From: DATHWB01 sp040902855
GTDB lineage: Bacteria; Actinomycetota; Acidimicrobiia; Spongiisociales; ZC4RG35
Assembly (NCBI GenBank): GCA_040902855.1
Contig: JBBDWN010000098.1
Coordinates: 1-21,062, forward strand
Reading direction: 5' to 3'
Length of the DNA stretch: 21,062 bases
In this document: one piece after another, positions 14,840 through 21,062 of the stretch
Numbering within the stretch: the first letter of the stretch is position 1
Layout of the letters: each line of letters begins with the position of its first letter
Program-made: the position numbers and the translations under genes
The notes under the pieces: model-generated
Told to the model about the DNA's origin: nothing
Seen by the model: only the letters and a program-made list of their open reading frames with translations
The model's database searches: none

Positions 14840-17325
14840 GCCGATCGACGGCGCCGCCCCCAGGAGCCGCCGGTTCCGGGCGCATCTGGCGGCGACTCTC
14901 CCCCACGGTCATCGCCGGGACATACGCAGTGGTCGGACTGCTGTGGATCGTCACCTCGGACTTTCTCCTCGCATCGATCGGGGTCGAAGGCATCGACTTC
15001 AACCTGTCCCTCGTCAAAGGGATCGGATATGTCCTCGTGACCGGGGGACTTCTGTTCATCACTCTCCGCCGACGCGAGGAGTGGGTGACTGCGGCGCGTC
15101 AGGAGCTCACCCGCTGGGTCGGCGACACCCCGCAACTGGACCCTGACGAGCAGATCCGCGTGCTGATCGTCGACGGAGATCCCCATCACCGGCAGCTCAT
15201 CAAGGACGCCATCCTGTCCGCGGTTGGCTTCTTCGACGTCGACGAAGCATCCAATGCCGCGGAGGGTCGAAAGGCGCTTCTCGCCGGCATCCACGACGTG
15301 ATCCTCATCGACCATCTGTTGCCGGGCGGGTCTGGTATCGACCTGATCAGCGAGCTCCACGAGGTGGCGTCGGGTCCGATGATCCTGGTCACGACCACCG
15401 ACGATCCCGAGGTCGACCGGCGGGCGATGGAGGCCGGTGCCCACGACAACCTCCTCAAGCATGAGATTCAGGCATCGTGGATCGGTCGGACCCTGCGCTA
15501 CGCGGTTGCGAACTGGCGCGGCCAGCGAGAAGTAGCCCGAACCCGGCGCTGGTACGCCGAGATCGTCCACGAATCCCCGATCGGCCTGTTCCGGTCGACC
15601 CCGGAAGGCGGGCTGACCGAAGGAAACCCGGCGCTCCTCTCGATCTTCGGGGCTCCGAATATCGACGACATCCGTCAACGGGGACTTGGCCCGTTGTATC
15701 GGAATCCGAGTGATCGTGAGCGCCTCGTGCGACGAGTCAGCGAAGGTGAGACACTCGAGGACGAGGACATCGAGATGCAGCGACTCGACGGGACCCCGAT
15801 CGCGGTCCGCATGCGGATGCGGGGGATCTCCGACGACGACGGCCTGATCTCGTTGTATGGAGCACTGATCGACGTCACCGCCCTTCTCGCCTCCGAGAGT
15901 CGGATTCGAACCCAGGCCTCGATGCTCGACCAGGTGAGAAACGCAGTGGTCCGGACGGATCCGGATGGTCTGATCACCTACTGGAACAAGGCTTCCGAGT
16001 CGACGTTCGGTTGGTCTGCCGAGGAGGTTCTCGGCAGGCAGGTGCTCAAGATCACGCCTGCCCCGTCCGAACGTGACCGCGGAGCCGAGATCAAGGCGGA
16101 GATGAGCCGGACCGGATCCTGGGAGGGCGAATACCGGTGTCGTCGCAAGGATGGGACCGAGTTCCCGGCCTACGTATCGAACTCGGTGTTGACCTCGCCG
16201 ACCGGCGAAATGACCGGGTTCGTGGGGATCACCGTCGATCTCACCGAACTCGAGATGGCGAAGGAGAGGGCAGCATCCCAGGAGGCGATGGCAACGTCGG
16301 TGCTCGAGACCGTCCACTTTCCTGCGGCCGTTCTCGACAGCGAGGGAGTGATCATTGCCGTGAACGGAGCGTGGACGGAAAGCGCGATCGCCAACGGTGC
16401 CCTCCTCGCTGCGGTCGGAGTCGGAGTGAGCTATCTCGACGTATGCGACCGCTCCGGCGTCCCCGACGCCATCGCCGCGGGTGCGGGAATCCGAGCAGTG
16501 ATCGCCGGACAGGAGTCGCGATTCACCCACGAGTATCTGAGCGGAACCCAGTGGTTCCGGCTGGAGGTTGCACAAGCTGTCAAGCCGCTCGGTGGTGCGG
16601 TGGCGATGCACATCGACATCACCGATCTGCGTCAGGCCGCCATCCAGGCCGAGGAATTCGCCCGGTCGAAAGACAGGCTCATCGCCTCGGTCAGCCACGA
16701 GCTGCGGACGCCGCTGACCGCCGTGCTGGGATTCGCCGGCCTCATCGAGAACCCCAAGGGTTTGGAACCCGAGGAGATCACACAGTTCGCCTCCATGATC
16801 CACAGACAGGCGACAGACATGGCAGCGATCGTCGAGGATCTGCTCGTGGCGGCACGGGCCGAGATGGGTGCCCTCACCGTTCAGATCACGTCGGTCGACC
16901 TGAACATTCAGATCAACGAAGTCATCGGCCACTTCAACCACCACTCCACCGCGACGATCGAGTACGCGTCTGCCGAGATGCCGATGGTCCGAGCCGACCC
17001 ACTTCGCCTCAGACAGGTCCTCCGCAACCTCGTGAACAACGCAGTGCGGTACGGAGGGGAGCGAGTGCGCGTCGCCACCGTCACCTCCGCCGAGCACGTG
17101 GCGGTGCGAGTCTCCGACGATGGCGAAGGGGTGCCGTCCCATCTCGCCGACGCCATCTTCGAACCTTTCTTCAGCGCCCACGACCGACGCGGTCAACCCG
17201 ACTCTCTCGGTCTCGGTCTCTCCGTCGTGCGGACCCTCACGGAGGCAATGGGCGGCACGGTCGGTCTCACCGCCGAAGACGGCTGGACTGTCTTCACGGT
17301 CGCGCTGGCGCGCGCAGACGCCTGA
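14836..17325 (+). CDS. Membrane hybrid sensor histidine kinase (TM-REC-PAS-PAS-PAS-HisKA-HATPase)
   Basis: An 829-aa kinase numbered from GTG 14836. Two membrane helices (about 24-47 and 61-77) precede a receiver domain (about 107-225) with acidic pair Asp113/Asp115, phospho-acceptor Asp159 in ILIDHLLPGG, Thr186 and Lys208. Three PAS-like domains follow (about 236-350, 360-470, 488-598; the second has the clear TDPDGLITYWNKASESTFGW core). HisKA carries SVSHELRTPL with His621. The HATPase has NLVNNAVRYGG, DDGEGVP and GLGLSVV boxes. The receiver placed before the sensors is unusual. GTG 14836 is preferred over GTG 14815 because it overlaps the upstream stop as GTGA. No dedicated response regulator is adjacent. 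Confidence 0.9.
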   Translation: MSRSTAPPPGAAGSGRIWRRLSPTVIAGTYAVVGLLWIVTSDFLLASIGVEGIDFNLSLVKGIGYVLVTGGLLFITLRRREEWVTAARQELTRWVGDTPQLDPDEQIRVLIVDGDPHHRQLIKDAILSAVGFFDVDEASNAAEGRKALLAGIHDVILIDHLLPGGSGIDLISELHEVASGPMILVTTTDDPEVDRRAMEAGAHDNLLKHEIQASWIGRTLRYAVANWRGQREVARTRRWYAEIVHESPIGLFRSTPEGGLTEGNPALLSIFGAPNIDDIRQRGLGPLYRNPSDRERLVRRVSEGETLEDEDIEMQRLDGTPIAVRMRMRGISDDDGLISLYGALIDVTALLASESRIRTQASMLDQVRNAVVRTDPDGLITYWNKASESTFGWSAEEVLGRQVLKITPAPSERDRGAEIKAEMSRTGSWEGEYRCRRKDGTEFPAYVSNSVLTSPTGEMTGFVGITVDLTELEMAKERAASQEAMATSVLETVHFPAAVLDSEGVIIAVNGAWTESAIANGALLAAVGVGVSYLDVCDRSGVPDAIAAGAGIRAVIAGQESRFTHEYLSGTQWFRLEVAQAVKPLGGAVAMHIDITDLRQAAIQAEEFARSKDRLIASVSHELRTPLTAVLGFAGLIENPKGLEPEEITQFASMIHRQATDMAAIVEDLLVAARAEMGALTVQITSVDLNIQINEVIGHFNHHSTATIEYASAEMPMVRADPLRLRQVLRNLVNNAVRYGGERVRVATVTSAEHVAVRVSDDGEGVPSHLADAIFEPFFSAHDRRGQPDSLGLGLSVVRTLTEAMGGTVGLTAEDGWTVFTVALARADA

Positions 17326-17436
17326 CCCGAACTGGTGCGGGTAGGTCGTGACGTCCGGCCCTACGAACAGGGAGGCCCAGGAACCACAGTGGTACACCCA
17401 TCGTCAAACCGTCAGGACATTCGTAGGGAAGGAACC

Positions 17437-18180
17437 ATGAAGAACCTCACCATTGCAGCGATCGCGCTCGCCATGACTCTCGCCGCATGTGGCGGGGACG
17501 GCGGCACGTCTTCAACGACCGCAGGAGAGTCGACGACGTCGACAACGACGCCAACGACCACGACCACCGCCCCACCTGAGACGACAACCACCACCACGAC
17601 CACATTGCCGGGGGAACCCGTCGACTTCGGCCCGCAGGAAGGCGACGAACTGGCCGTCATCGGCGTCGCGCACGACGACGTCCTCAATCTGAGGTCGGCG
17701 CCCGGCGCCGATCAGGAGATCGTTGCCGAGATCCCAAACCTGTACGACGGACTCGTCGCGCTCGGCAGCACCCGCGACCTGGGTGATGCATTCTGGATCG
17801 AAGTCGAGTACAAGGGCACGACTGGCTGGGTCCACTACAGCTTCGTCGGCTACATCGGTGTGACTGACGACCAGACAGCGGCTGTGGTCTCCGAACTGGG
17901 CGAGTCGCCCGTGGCCGAGACGATGCTCGACATTGGCCTGATCGTCGCCGAGACGTTCGCGTCCGACGAGCCCCAGTCCGACCTGGTTCTCACCGTGGCG
18001 CCGACTGTTGGCGACCTCGGCGAGGTCACGTTCGACGTGATCGGTATCGGCGACGACGCGGTGCGCGGCTTCCGGGTCCACGTCTTCGGCCAGCCCGACG
18101 ATGAGACCTTCGGTCTCAAGGCCATCGAAGTGACGACGCTGTGTGGACGCGGAGTAACCGACGACGGCCTCTGCACCTGA
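17437..18180 (+). CDS. SH3-domain lipoprotein with Thr-rich linker
   Basis: A 247-aa secreted lipoprotein. The signal peptide MKNLTIAAIALAMTLAAC ends in a lipobox LAAC with lipid-modified Cys18. A linker of about 40 residues (25-62) is nearly all Thr, Ser and Pro and should span the cell wall. Residues about 70-135 form a bacterial SH3 domain (VLNLRSAPGADQEIVAEIP, then WIEVEYKGTTGWVHYSFVGYI). The C-terminal ~110 residues are not recognised; the protein ends with two Cys (TTLCGRGVTDDGLCT) that could form a disulfide. Bacterial SH3 domains often bind peptidoglycan. The start follows AGGGAAGGAACC, a good Shine-Dalgarno. The 111 bp upstream show no clear promoter. Confidence 0.85.
   Translation: MKNLTIAAIALAMTLAACGGDGGTSSTTAGESTTSTTTPTTTTTAPPETTTTTTTTLPGEPVDFGPQEGDELAVIGVAHDDVLNLRSAPGADQEIVAEIPNLYDGLVALGSTRDLGDAFWIEVEYKGTTGWVHYSFVGYIGVTDDQTAAVVSELGESPVAETMLDIGLIVAETFASDEPQSDLVLTVAPTVGDLGEVTFDVIGIGDDAVRGFRVHVFGQPDDETFGLKAIEVTTLCGRGVTDDGLCT
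17515..17606 (+). repeat. Low-complexity ACN (Thr-codon) tract
   Basis: A run of ACG/ACC/ACA/ACT codons with occasional TCG and CCA encodes the Thr/Pro-rich wall-spanning linker of the lipoprotein. Codons vary, so it is selected as protein rather than being a fresh DNA microsatellite. Confidence 0.8.
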
Positions 18181-18191
18181 CCGTCAGGCGG

Positions 18192-18216
18192 TATCGTCCC
18201 GTCATCGGCGGAAAGG
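18192..18216 (+). promoter_or_regulatory. -10 element and ribosome binding site of the cNMP-binding gene
   Basis: TATCGT at 18192-18197 fits a -10 hexamer. GGAAAGG at 18210-18216 is a Shine-Dalgarno sequence seven bases before GTG 18224; it is too close (one base) to serve GTG 18218. This decides the start in favour of 18224. Confidence 0.45.
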
Positions 18217-18223
18217 TGTGACC

Positions 18224-18649
18224 GTGTCCGAAGAGATCTTGTCGTTGCTCGAGTCCTCACCGTTCCTCGGGGCGTTGTCGAAGGACGACGCCCAACGACT
18301 TGCGTCGATCGCATCCGTCCGGGAGTTCTCCCCCGGAGAAGCGATCGTGCGCGAAGGAACGACCGAGGCGATGACGATGTGGATCGTCGTCGACGGTGAG
18401 GTCGAAGTACGTCGGGGCGATACCGTCGTCTCGACGCTGGGGAAGGGCGCCCACCTCGGGGAGATGGCACTGTTCGCCGAGTCCGGGCATCCCCGGAGCG
18501 CCGGGGTCTATGCCAGGACCGATGTACGGGCGTTCCGAGTCGCCAAGTGGGACCTGATGCCGTTCATCGAGCGCAATCCGAAGGTGGCGACAGCAATCAT
18601 CCAAGAGTTGGCGCAACGACTCGAACGAGCGACCGACCAGTTGGGCTGA
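18224..18649 (+). CDS. Cyclic nucleotide-binding domain protein
   Basis: A 141-aa protein that is a single Crp-type cyclic-nucleotide-binding domain with no DNA-binding or catalytic domain. The phosphate-binding cassette LGEMALFAESGHPRSAGVYA keeps the Glu and Arg that contact cAMP in active members, so nucleotide binding is plausible. N-terminal LLESSPFLGALSKDDAQRLA and the C-terminal helix RNPKVATAIIQELAQRLERA are typical. Stand-alone domains like this usually work through a partner, unknown here. The last 53 bp overlap, tail to tail, the end of the rhodanese frame on the other strand, probably because that gene has lost its original end. Confidence 0.87.
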   Translation: MSEEILSLLESSPFLGALSKDDAQRLASIASVREFSPGEAIVREGTTEAMTMWIVVDGEVEVRRGDTVVSTLGKGAHLGEMALFAESGHPRSAGVYARTDVRAFRVAKWDLMPFIERNPKVATAIIQELAQRLERATDQLG

Positions 18650-18974
18650 TCCACGTTCGCTCGGTCACCAAATCGAAGCCTTCGTCCTTCCAGCCCTCGA
18701 CGCCGCCGATCACGGTGTCTGCCGGGTACTCGGCGAGGTTGCGCTGTGTGATGCGAGCGTGGGGAAGGTTGACGGCGTGGGGTAGGTGACCAGCGGCGTG
18801 CAGTTCGGGGCTGCGAACGTCGAGAAGCACGAAGTCGGCCGTTCCGGTCGTGACGTCATGGTGGACGTCCCAGCAGTCAGTCTCGAAGGCCAATACCGAT
18901 TCGAAGTGGGCGACCGCCGCCGAAGGATCTGCCGGCGACAAAGCAGTCACCAGGGCGGGGGTGATCTCGGGCAT
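18597..18974 (-). pseudogene. Rhodanese-like protein lacking the catalytic-cysteine loop
   Basis: A 125-aa frame of the single-domain rhodanese family. The N-terminal part is normal: HFESVLAFETDCWDVHHD, FVLLDVRSPELHAAGHLP, AVNLPHARITQRNLAEYPADT. In relatives this is followed by about 27-30 residues with the active-site YCAGPHCNGADKAALRL-type loop, then IGGVEGWKDEGF. Here T87 is joined directly to VIGGVEGWKDEGF, so the catalytic Cys and its helix are absent (junction near 18713). The frame stays open and ends in an unfamiliar tail overlapping the cNMP-binding gene. The start is ATG 18974 with CAGGAG seven bases upstream. Sulfur transfer should be impossible; a small in-frame deletion or an assembly collapse could explain it. 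Confidence 0.75.
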
Positions 18975-19046
18975 CGGGAACTCCTGATCGCGAGCTGTCA
19001 TTGTGGCTCGGACCTCGACCGCGCCGGGCCAACTCGACAGACCCGC

Positions 19047-19420
19047 TCAGAACGGGTGTCTGCGCTCCACCAGTCCGACCAAGTTGTTCTCCGAGTCGCG
19101 GAAGAAGGCCATCCACTCCTCGACCCCCCGGTCACCGAAGATGCCACCTTCGTCACGGAAGATCACATGCGGCTCGGTCTCGATGGTGACCTCGGCGGAG
19201 CGGAGCGAATCCACTCGGGCGTCTATGTCATCTGTCGACAGGTAGAGCAGGGCGCCAGGGGCTCCTCGTTCGAGCAATAGTCGGACCCCATCGAGATCGA
19301 AGAAGGCGAGACCGGGGGATCGAACCGGGCGATGAGCCGCAAACCCAGTATATCCCGGTAGAACGTCACAGCCCGATCGAGATCTTCGGCCCGCTGGGCT
19401 ACTTGCCGTAGTGCAGTCAT
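19047..19420 (-). pseudogene. VOC/glyoxalase-family protein, frameshifted
   Basis: Two frames join into one vicinal-oxygen-chelate protein of about 124 aa. The first gives MTALRQVAQRAEDLDRAV and FYRDILGLRLIARFDPP from ATG 19420 (preceded by AGAGGAACG). The second resumes as GLAFFDLDGVRLLLERGAPG and continues to FFRDSENNLVGLVERRHPF. Restoring one C in the C5 run (plus-strand G run 19314-19318) makes the reading continuous (FDPPGLAFFDLDGV). The family includes glyoxalases and dioxygenases; the specific role is unknown. The rhodanese remnant follows 72 bp downstream on the same strand. Confidence 0.8.
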
Positions 19421-19436
19421 CGTTCCTCTGAGGGCA

Positions 19437-19442
19437 AGGCTA
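19437..19442 (-). promoter_or_regulatory. Possible -10 element of the VOC gene
   Basis: TAGCCT on the minus strand, ending 16 bases before ATG 19420. No strong -35 is present; an inverted repeat (19450-19468) occupies the spacer and -35 region. Confidence 0.35.
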
Positions 19443-19449
19443 TCGACAA

Positions 19450-19502
19450 GGACCCGAGGCGAGGGTCCAAGCCTCCGCACCACTCGGCCCACACTGAGTG
19501 TG
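19450..19502. repeat. Two dyads in the divergent VOC / hydrolase intergenic region
   Basis: GGACCC-N7-GGGTCC lies at 19450-19468 and a perfect 13-bp palindrome CACACTGAGTGTG at 19490-19502. Both sit in the 151-bp region between two divergently transcribed genes, the usual place for operators. No regulator gene is next to them in this window. Confidence 0.45.
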
Positions 19503-19571
19503 CTTCACTCACGAGATGGCGCACGCTACGAGGGTCTGGGACAAACGGCACGCTGACCCCGGTGGATTCTG

Positions 19572-20522
19572 ATGGGAGAGTCTCCCGGGTCGATGGATGA
19601 ACCGGTTTCTCGCCGGGTCGCCGTGGAGTTCGAATCTGAGGGTGCGATTCTCCGAGGGTTTCTCTACCAGGCATCGAAGGGCGAGCCACCATTCCCGATG
19701 GTCGTGATGACTCACGGCACCTCCGGCACCATCCCGATGGTCGCCGACCGTTATGCCGAAGTGTTCGCCGAGGCTGGGGTGTCCGCCCTCCTCTACGACC
19801 ATCGGAACCTGGGGATCAGCGGAGGTGAGCCACGCCAGGAGATCAACCCTTGGGTCCAAGCGCGTGGATATCGAGACGCCATCACGTTCGCGGCGACCCT
19901 CGACGATCATGATCCGACGCGAATCGGAGTCTGGGGTGACTCGTATTCGGCGGGGCAGGTCTTTTTGGTGGCTGCCTGCGACGCGCGGATCAAGGTGATC
20001 GTGGCTCAATGCCCCGTGTTCGGTGCGGAGCCGCCGGGCGTGGACCCCACGCGGGAGGCGTTCGAACTCATCCGCGAGACCTTCGAGTCCGGTGACGTGT
20101 CCGGGGCGCCCGGCGACAAGACCGGTCCGATGCCGGTGGTGTCGGCCGACCAGTTGGGCACGCCGTCACTGCTGGCTCCCATCCAGGCATATCGCTGGTT
20201 CGTCGACTACGGGGGCAGACATGGGAGCGGCTGGCAGAACCTGGTCACCAGGATCGTCCCATCCGGTACCGCCCCGTTCAGCCCGTACCTGTGTGCACCT
20301 TTTGTGAGTGCTCCCTCGCTGATGATGGTCGCACCCGCCGACGAAATGGTTCACGCCAATCCTGCGGTGAGCCGGCGAGCCTTCGACCTTCTCCCCGGCG
20401 AGAAAGAGTGGTACGACCTCGACGGTGGCCACTTCGGACTGCTCTACCACCCCAGCGACCTGTTCGACGAAGCCAGCCGGGTTCAAGCCGACTACATCGC
20501 CAAGCACCTCCTGCTCCGCTGA
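19572..20522 (+). CDS. Alpha/beta hydrolase (DLH/acyl-peptidase-like)
   Basis: A 316-aa alpha/beta-hydrolase-fold enzyme, apparently intact. The oxyanion region VMTHGTSGT, the nucleophile elbow GVWGDSYSAG with Ser124, the acid in VAPADEMV (Asp257) and the histidine in DLDGGHFGLLY (His287) form a full triad. A lid insertion of about 90 residues (150-240) lies between strand 6 and the acid. Similar proteins are annotated as dienelactone-hydrolase-like or X-Pro-dipeptidyl-peptidase-like hydrolases; the substrate is unknown. No signal peptide is seen. The start is ATG 19572 with GGTGGA five bases upstream; ATG 19593 is an alternative. It is divergent from the VOC gene and convergent with the PIN fragment. 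Confidence 0.87.
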   Translation: MGESPGSMDEPVSRRVAVEFESEGAILRGFLYQASKGEPPFPMVVMTHGTSGTIPMVADRYAEVFAEAGVSALLYDHRNLGISGGEPRQEINPWVQARGYRDAITFAATLDDHDPTRIGVWGDSYSAGQVFLVAACDARIKVIVAQCPVFGAEPPGVDPTREAFELIRETFESGDVSGAPGDKTGPMPVVSADQLGTPSLLAPIQAYRWFVDYGGRHGSGWQNLVTRIVPSGTAPFSPYLCAPFVSAPSLMMVAPADEMVHANPAVSRRAFDLLPGEKEWYDLDGGHFGLLYHPSDLFDEASRVQADYIAKHLLLR

Positions 20523-20552
20523 CGCCGCCTACCGCGTCGCCGAATGGGGCCG

Positions 20553-20759
20553 CTACTTCACTTGCGCACGCTCCTCGAGCGAGATCCACTTCCGAAACCG
20601 CGGCCGGTCGGTCAAGACGCTCCGCACCTCACCGAGCAACCGATCGCAGATGATCACCTCGAACGCCTGGTCTTGGGGCCAGGCCTGCACAACCCGATGC
20701 GAAGGCCCTTCGCCGATCGCCGCAGAGACCAACACATTGGCATCGAGCACCACCCGCAT
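20553..20759 (-). pseudogene. PIN-domain toxin, C-terminally truncated
   Basis: A 68-aa frame matching the first half of a PIN-family ribonuclease toxin: MRVVLDANVLVSA with catalytic Asp6, and FEVIICDRLLGEVRSVLTD with Glu44. Full members have about 135 aa and two or more further acidic residues near a later GD motif; these are absent. The frame stops at TAG soon after RFRKWISLEERAQVK, and I find no continuation in the other frames, since the hydrolase gene begins to occupy the DNA. Without the second acidic pair the Mg-dependent nuclease site cannot form, so the toxin is probably inactive. It follows the antitoxin stop by 9 bp. Confidence 0.75.
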
Positions 20760-20768
20760 CGGATCCGC

Positions 20769-21062
20769 TCAGGACCCGGAGGACCGGCGTCGCCGCCGAA
20801 CTCGACTGACCTCCTCGGTGGCGATCCGCATCGCCTCATCCTCATCGAGATCAGAGTCAGCAACGCTCTTGTCGAGCACACGTATGGTCTCGCGGGTGTA
20901 GTACTCCCATGCAGACTGACGAGACGTCCCGAGGCTCTCACCGATCTGGTCCCAGGTGGCGCCTTGGCTGCGCGCTGTCACTACTCGCTCACGCCGCAGT
21001 GCTTCGAGTTCCACATCAGCCCGAGAAAGCTCTCGCAACGCCTCTAGTGGATCCGCCGGCAA
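20769..21062 (-). CDS. HTH antitoxin of a PIN toxin-antitoxin pair (runs to window edge)
   Basis: 97 aa are visible and the frame is open to the window end; the first codon seen is TTG 21062, so the true start may lie outside. The core RSQGATWDQIGESLGTSRQSAWEYY is the helix-turn-helix of the small antitoxins often paired with PIN toxins, preceded by a charged helix (LSRADVELEALRRERVVTA). The C-terminal part is acidic and ends in an Arg-rich stretch (RVRRRRRSSGS). It should bind its own promoter and the toxin. The toxin partner downstream is truncated, leaving a probable orphan. Confidence 0.75.
   Translation of the reverse strand: MPADPLEALRELSRADVELEALRRERVVTARSQGATWDQIGESLGTSRQSAWEYYTRETIRVLDKSVADSDLDEDEAMRIATEEVSRVRRRRRSSGS

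Noticed and set aside
14656..17397. A 913-codon minus-strand open frame
   Set aside because: It is the antisense shadow of the histidine kinase, whose motifs are unmistakable; long shadows are expected at this GC content.
17326..17436. A promoter or terminator between the kinase and lipoprotein genes
   Set aside because: Several TA-containing hexamers exist, but none pairs with a -35, and no GC-rich stem followed by a T run is present.
17515..17606. A tandem-repeat or CRISPR-like array
   Set aside because: The repetition is of Thr codons inside a lipoprotein linker; there are no equal repeats or spacers.

Overview
The window is a high-GC stretch of a draft Actinomycetota genome; Acidimicrobiia or a relative is my best guess. 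The reasons are pervasive GTG starts and GTGA/ATGA stop-start overlaps, near-leaderless TANNNT promoters, a FadD15-type acyl-CoA ligase very like the mycobacterial protein, an F420-type LLM oxidoreductase, a SigB/SigF-class sigma factor and an actinobacterial-type zincin. Two runs of exactly 100 N (9470-9569 and 11294-11393) are scaffold joins of unknown true length. I found no rRNA, tRNA, IS element, CRISPR array or convincing intrinsic terminator. No stretch over 300 bp lacks a gene.

Left part (86-4263, plus strand): a dienoyl-CoA isomerase-like crotonase, a PqqB-like metallo-beta-lactamase-fold protein, a FadD15-like long-chain acyl-CoA ligase and a peptidase S51/cyanophycinase-like protein. 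The first and third fit fatty-acid activation and oxidation of unsaturated chains.

Second block (4270-8419, minus strand): a SigB/SigF-class sigma factor with an unusual N-terminal degenerate anti-sigma-kinase-like (HATPase) domain. It is followed by a translationally coupled SRPBCC - SDR - RibD-C-like reductase operon, then a HAD-IB phosphatase with its own promoter. A sequence matching the SigF/SigB promoter pattern (GTTT-N16-GGGTAT) overlaps the sigma gene's stop codon and points into this operon. Together these suggest a self-contained general-stress module.

Third block (8525-11819) is interrupted by both gaps. It holds an N-terminally cut SAM methyltransferase, a C-terminally cut sulfotransferase-like gene coupled to a class IV aminotransferase, and a divergent pair (SprT-like zincin, minus; CBS-pair protein, plus) whose starts are both lost in gap 2.

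Fourth block (11915-18649, plus strand): a CPA2 cation/proton antiporter with an RCK domain, an LLM oxidoreductase and a large hybrid histidine kinase, all coupled by GTGA overlaps, then an SH3 lipoprotein and a cyclic-nucleotide-binding protein. The LLM gene is split by a single-base frameshift in a G run.

Right part (18597-21062) contains several damaged genes: a rhodanese lacking the catalytic-cysteine loop, a VOC/glyoxalase gene with a 1-base frameshift in a C run, an intact alpha/beta hydrolase, and a PIN toxin cut to half length next to an HTH antitoxin that runs to the window edge. Whether these are real decay or assembly error cannot be settled from sequence alone.
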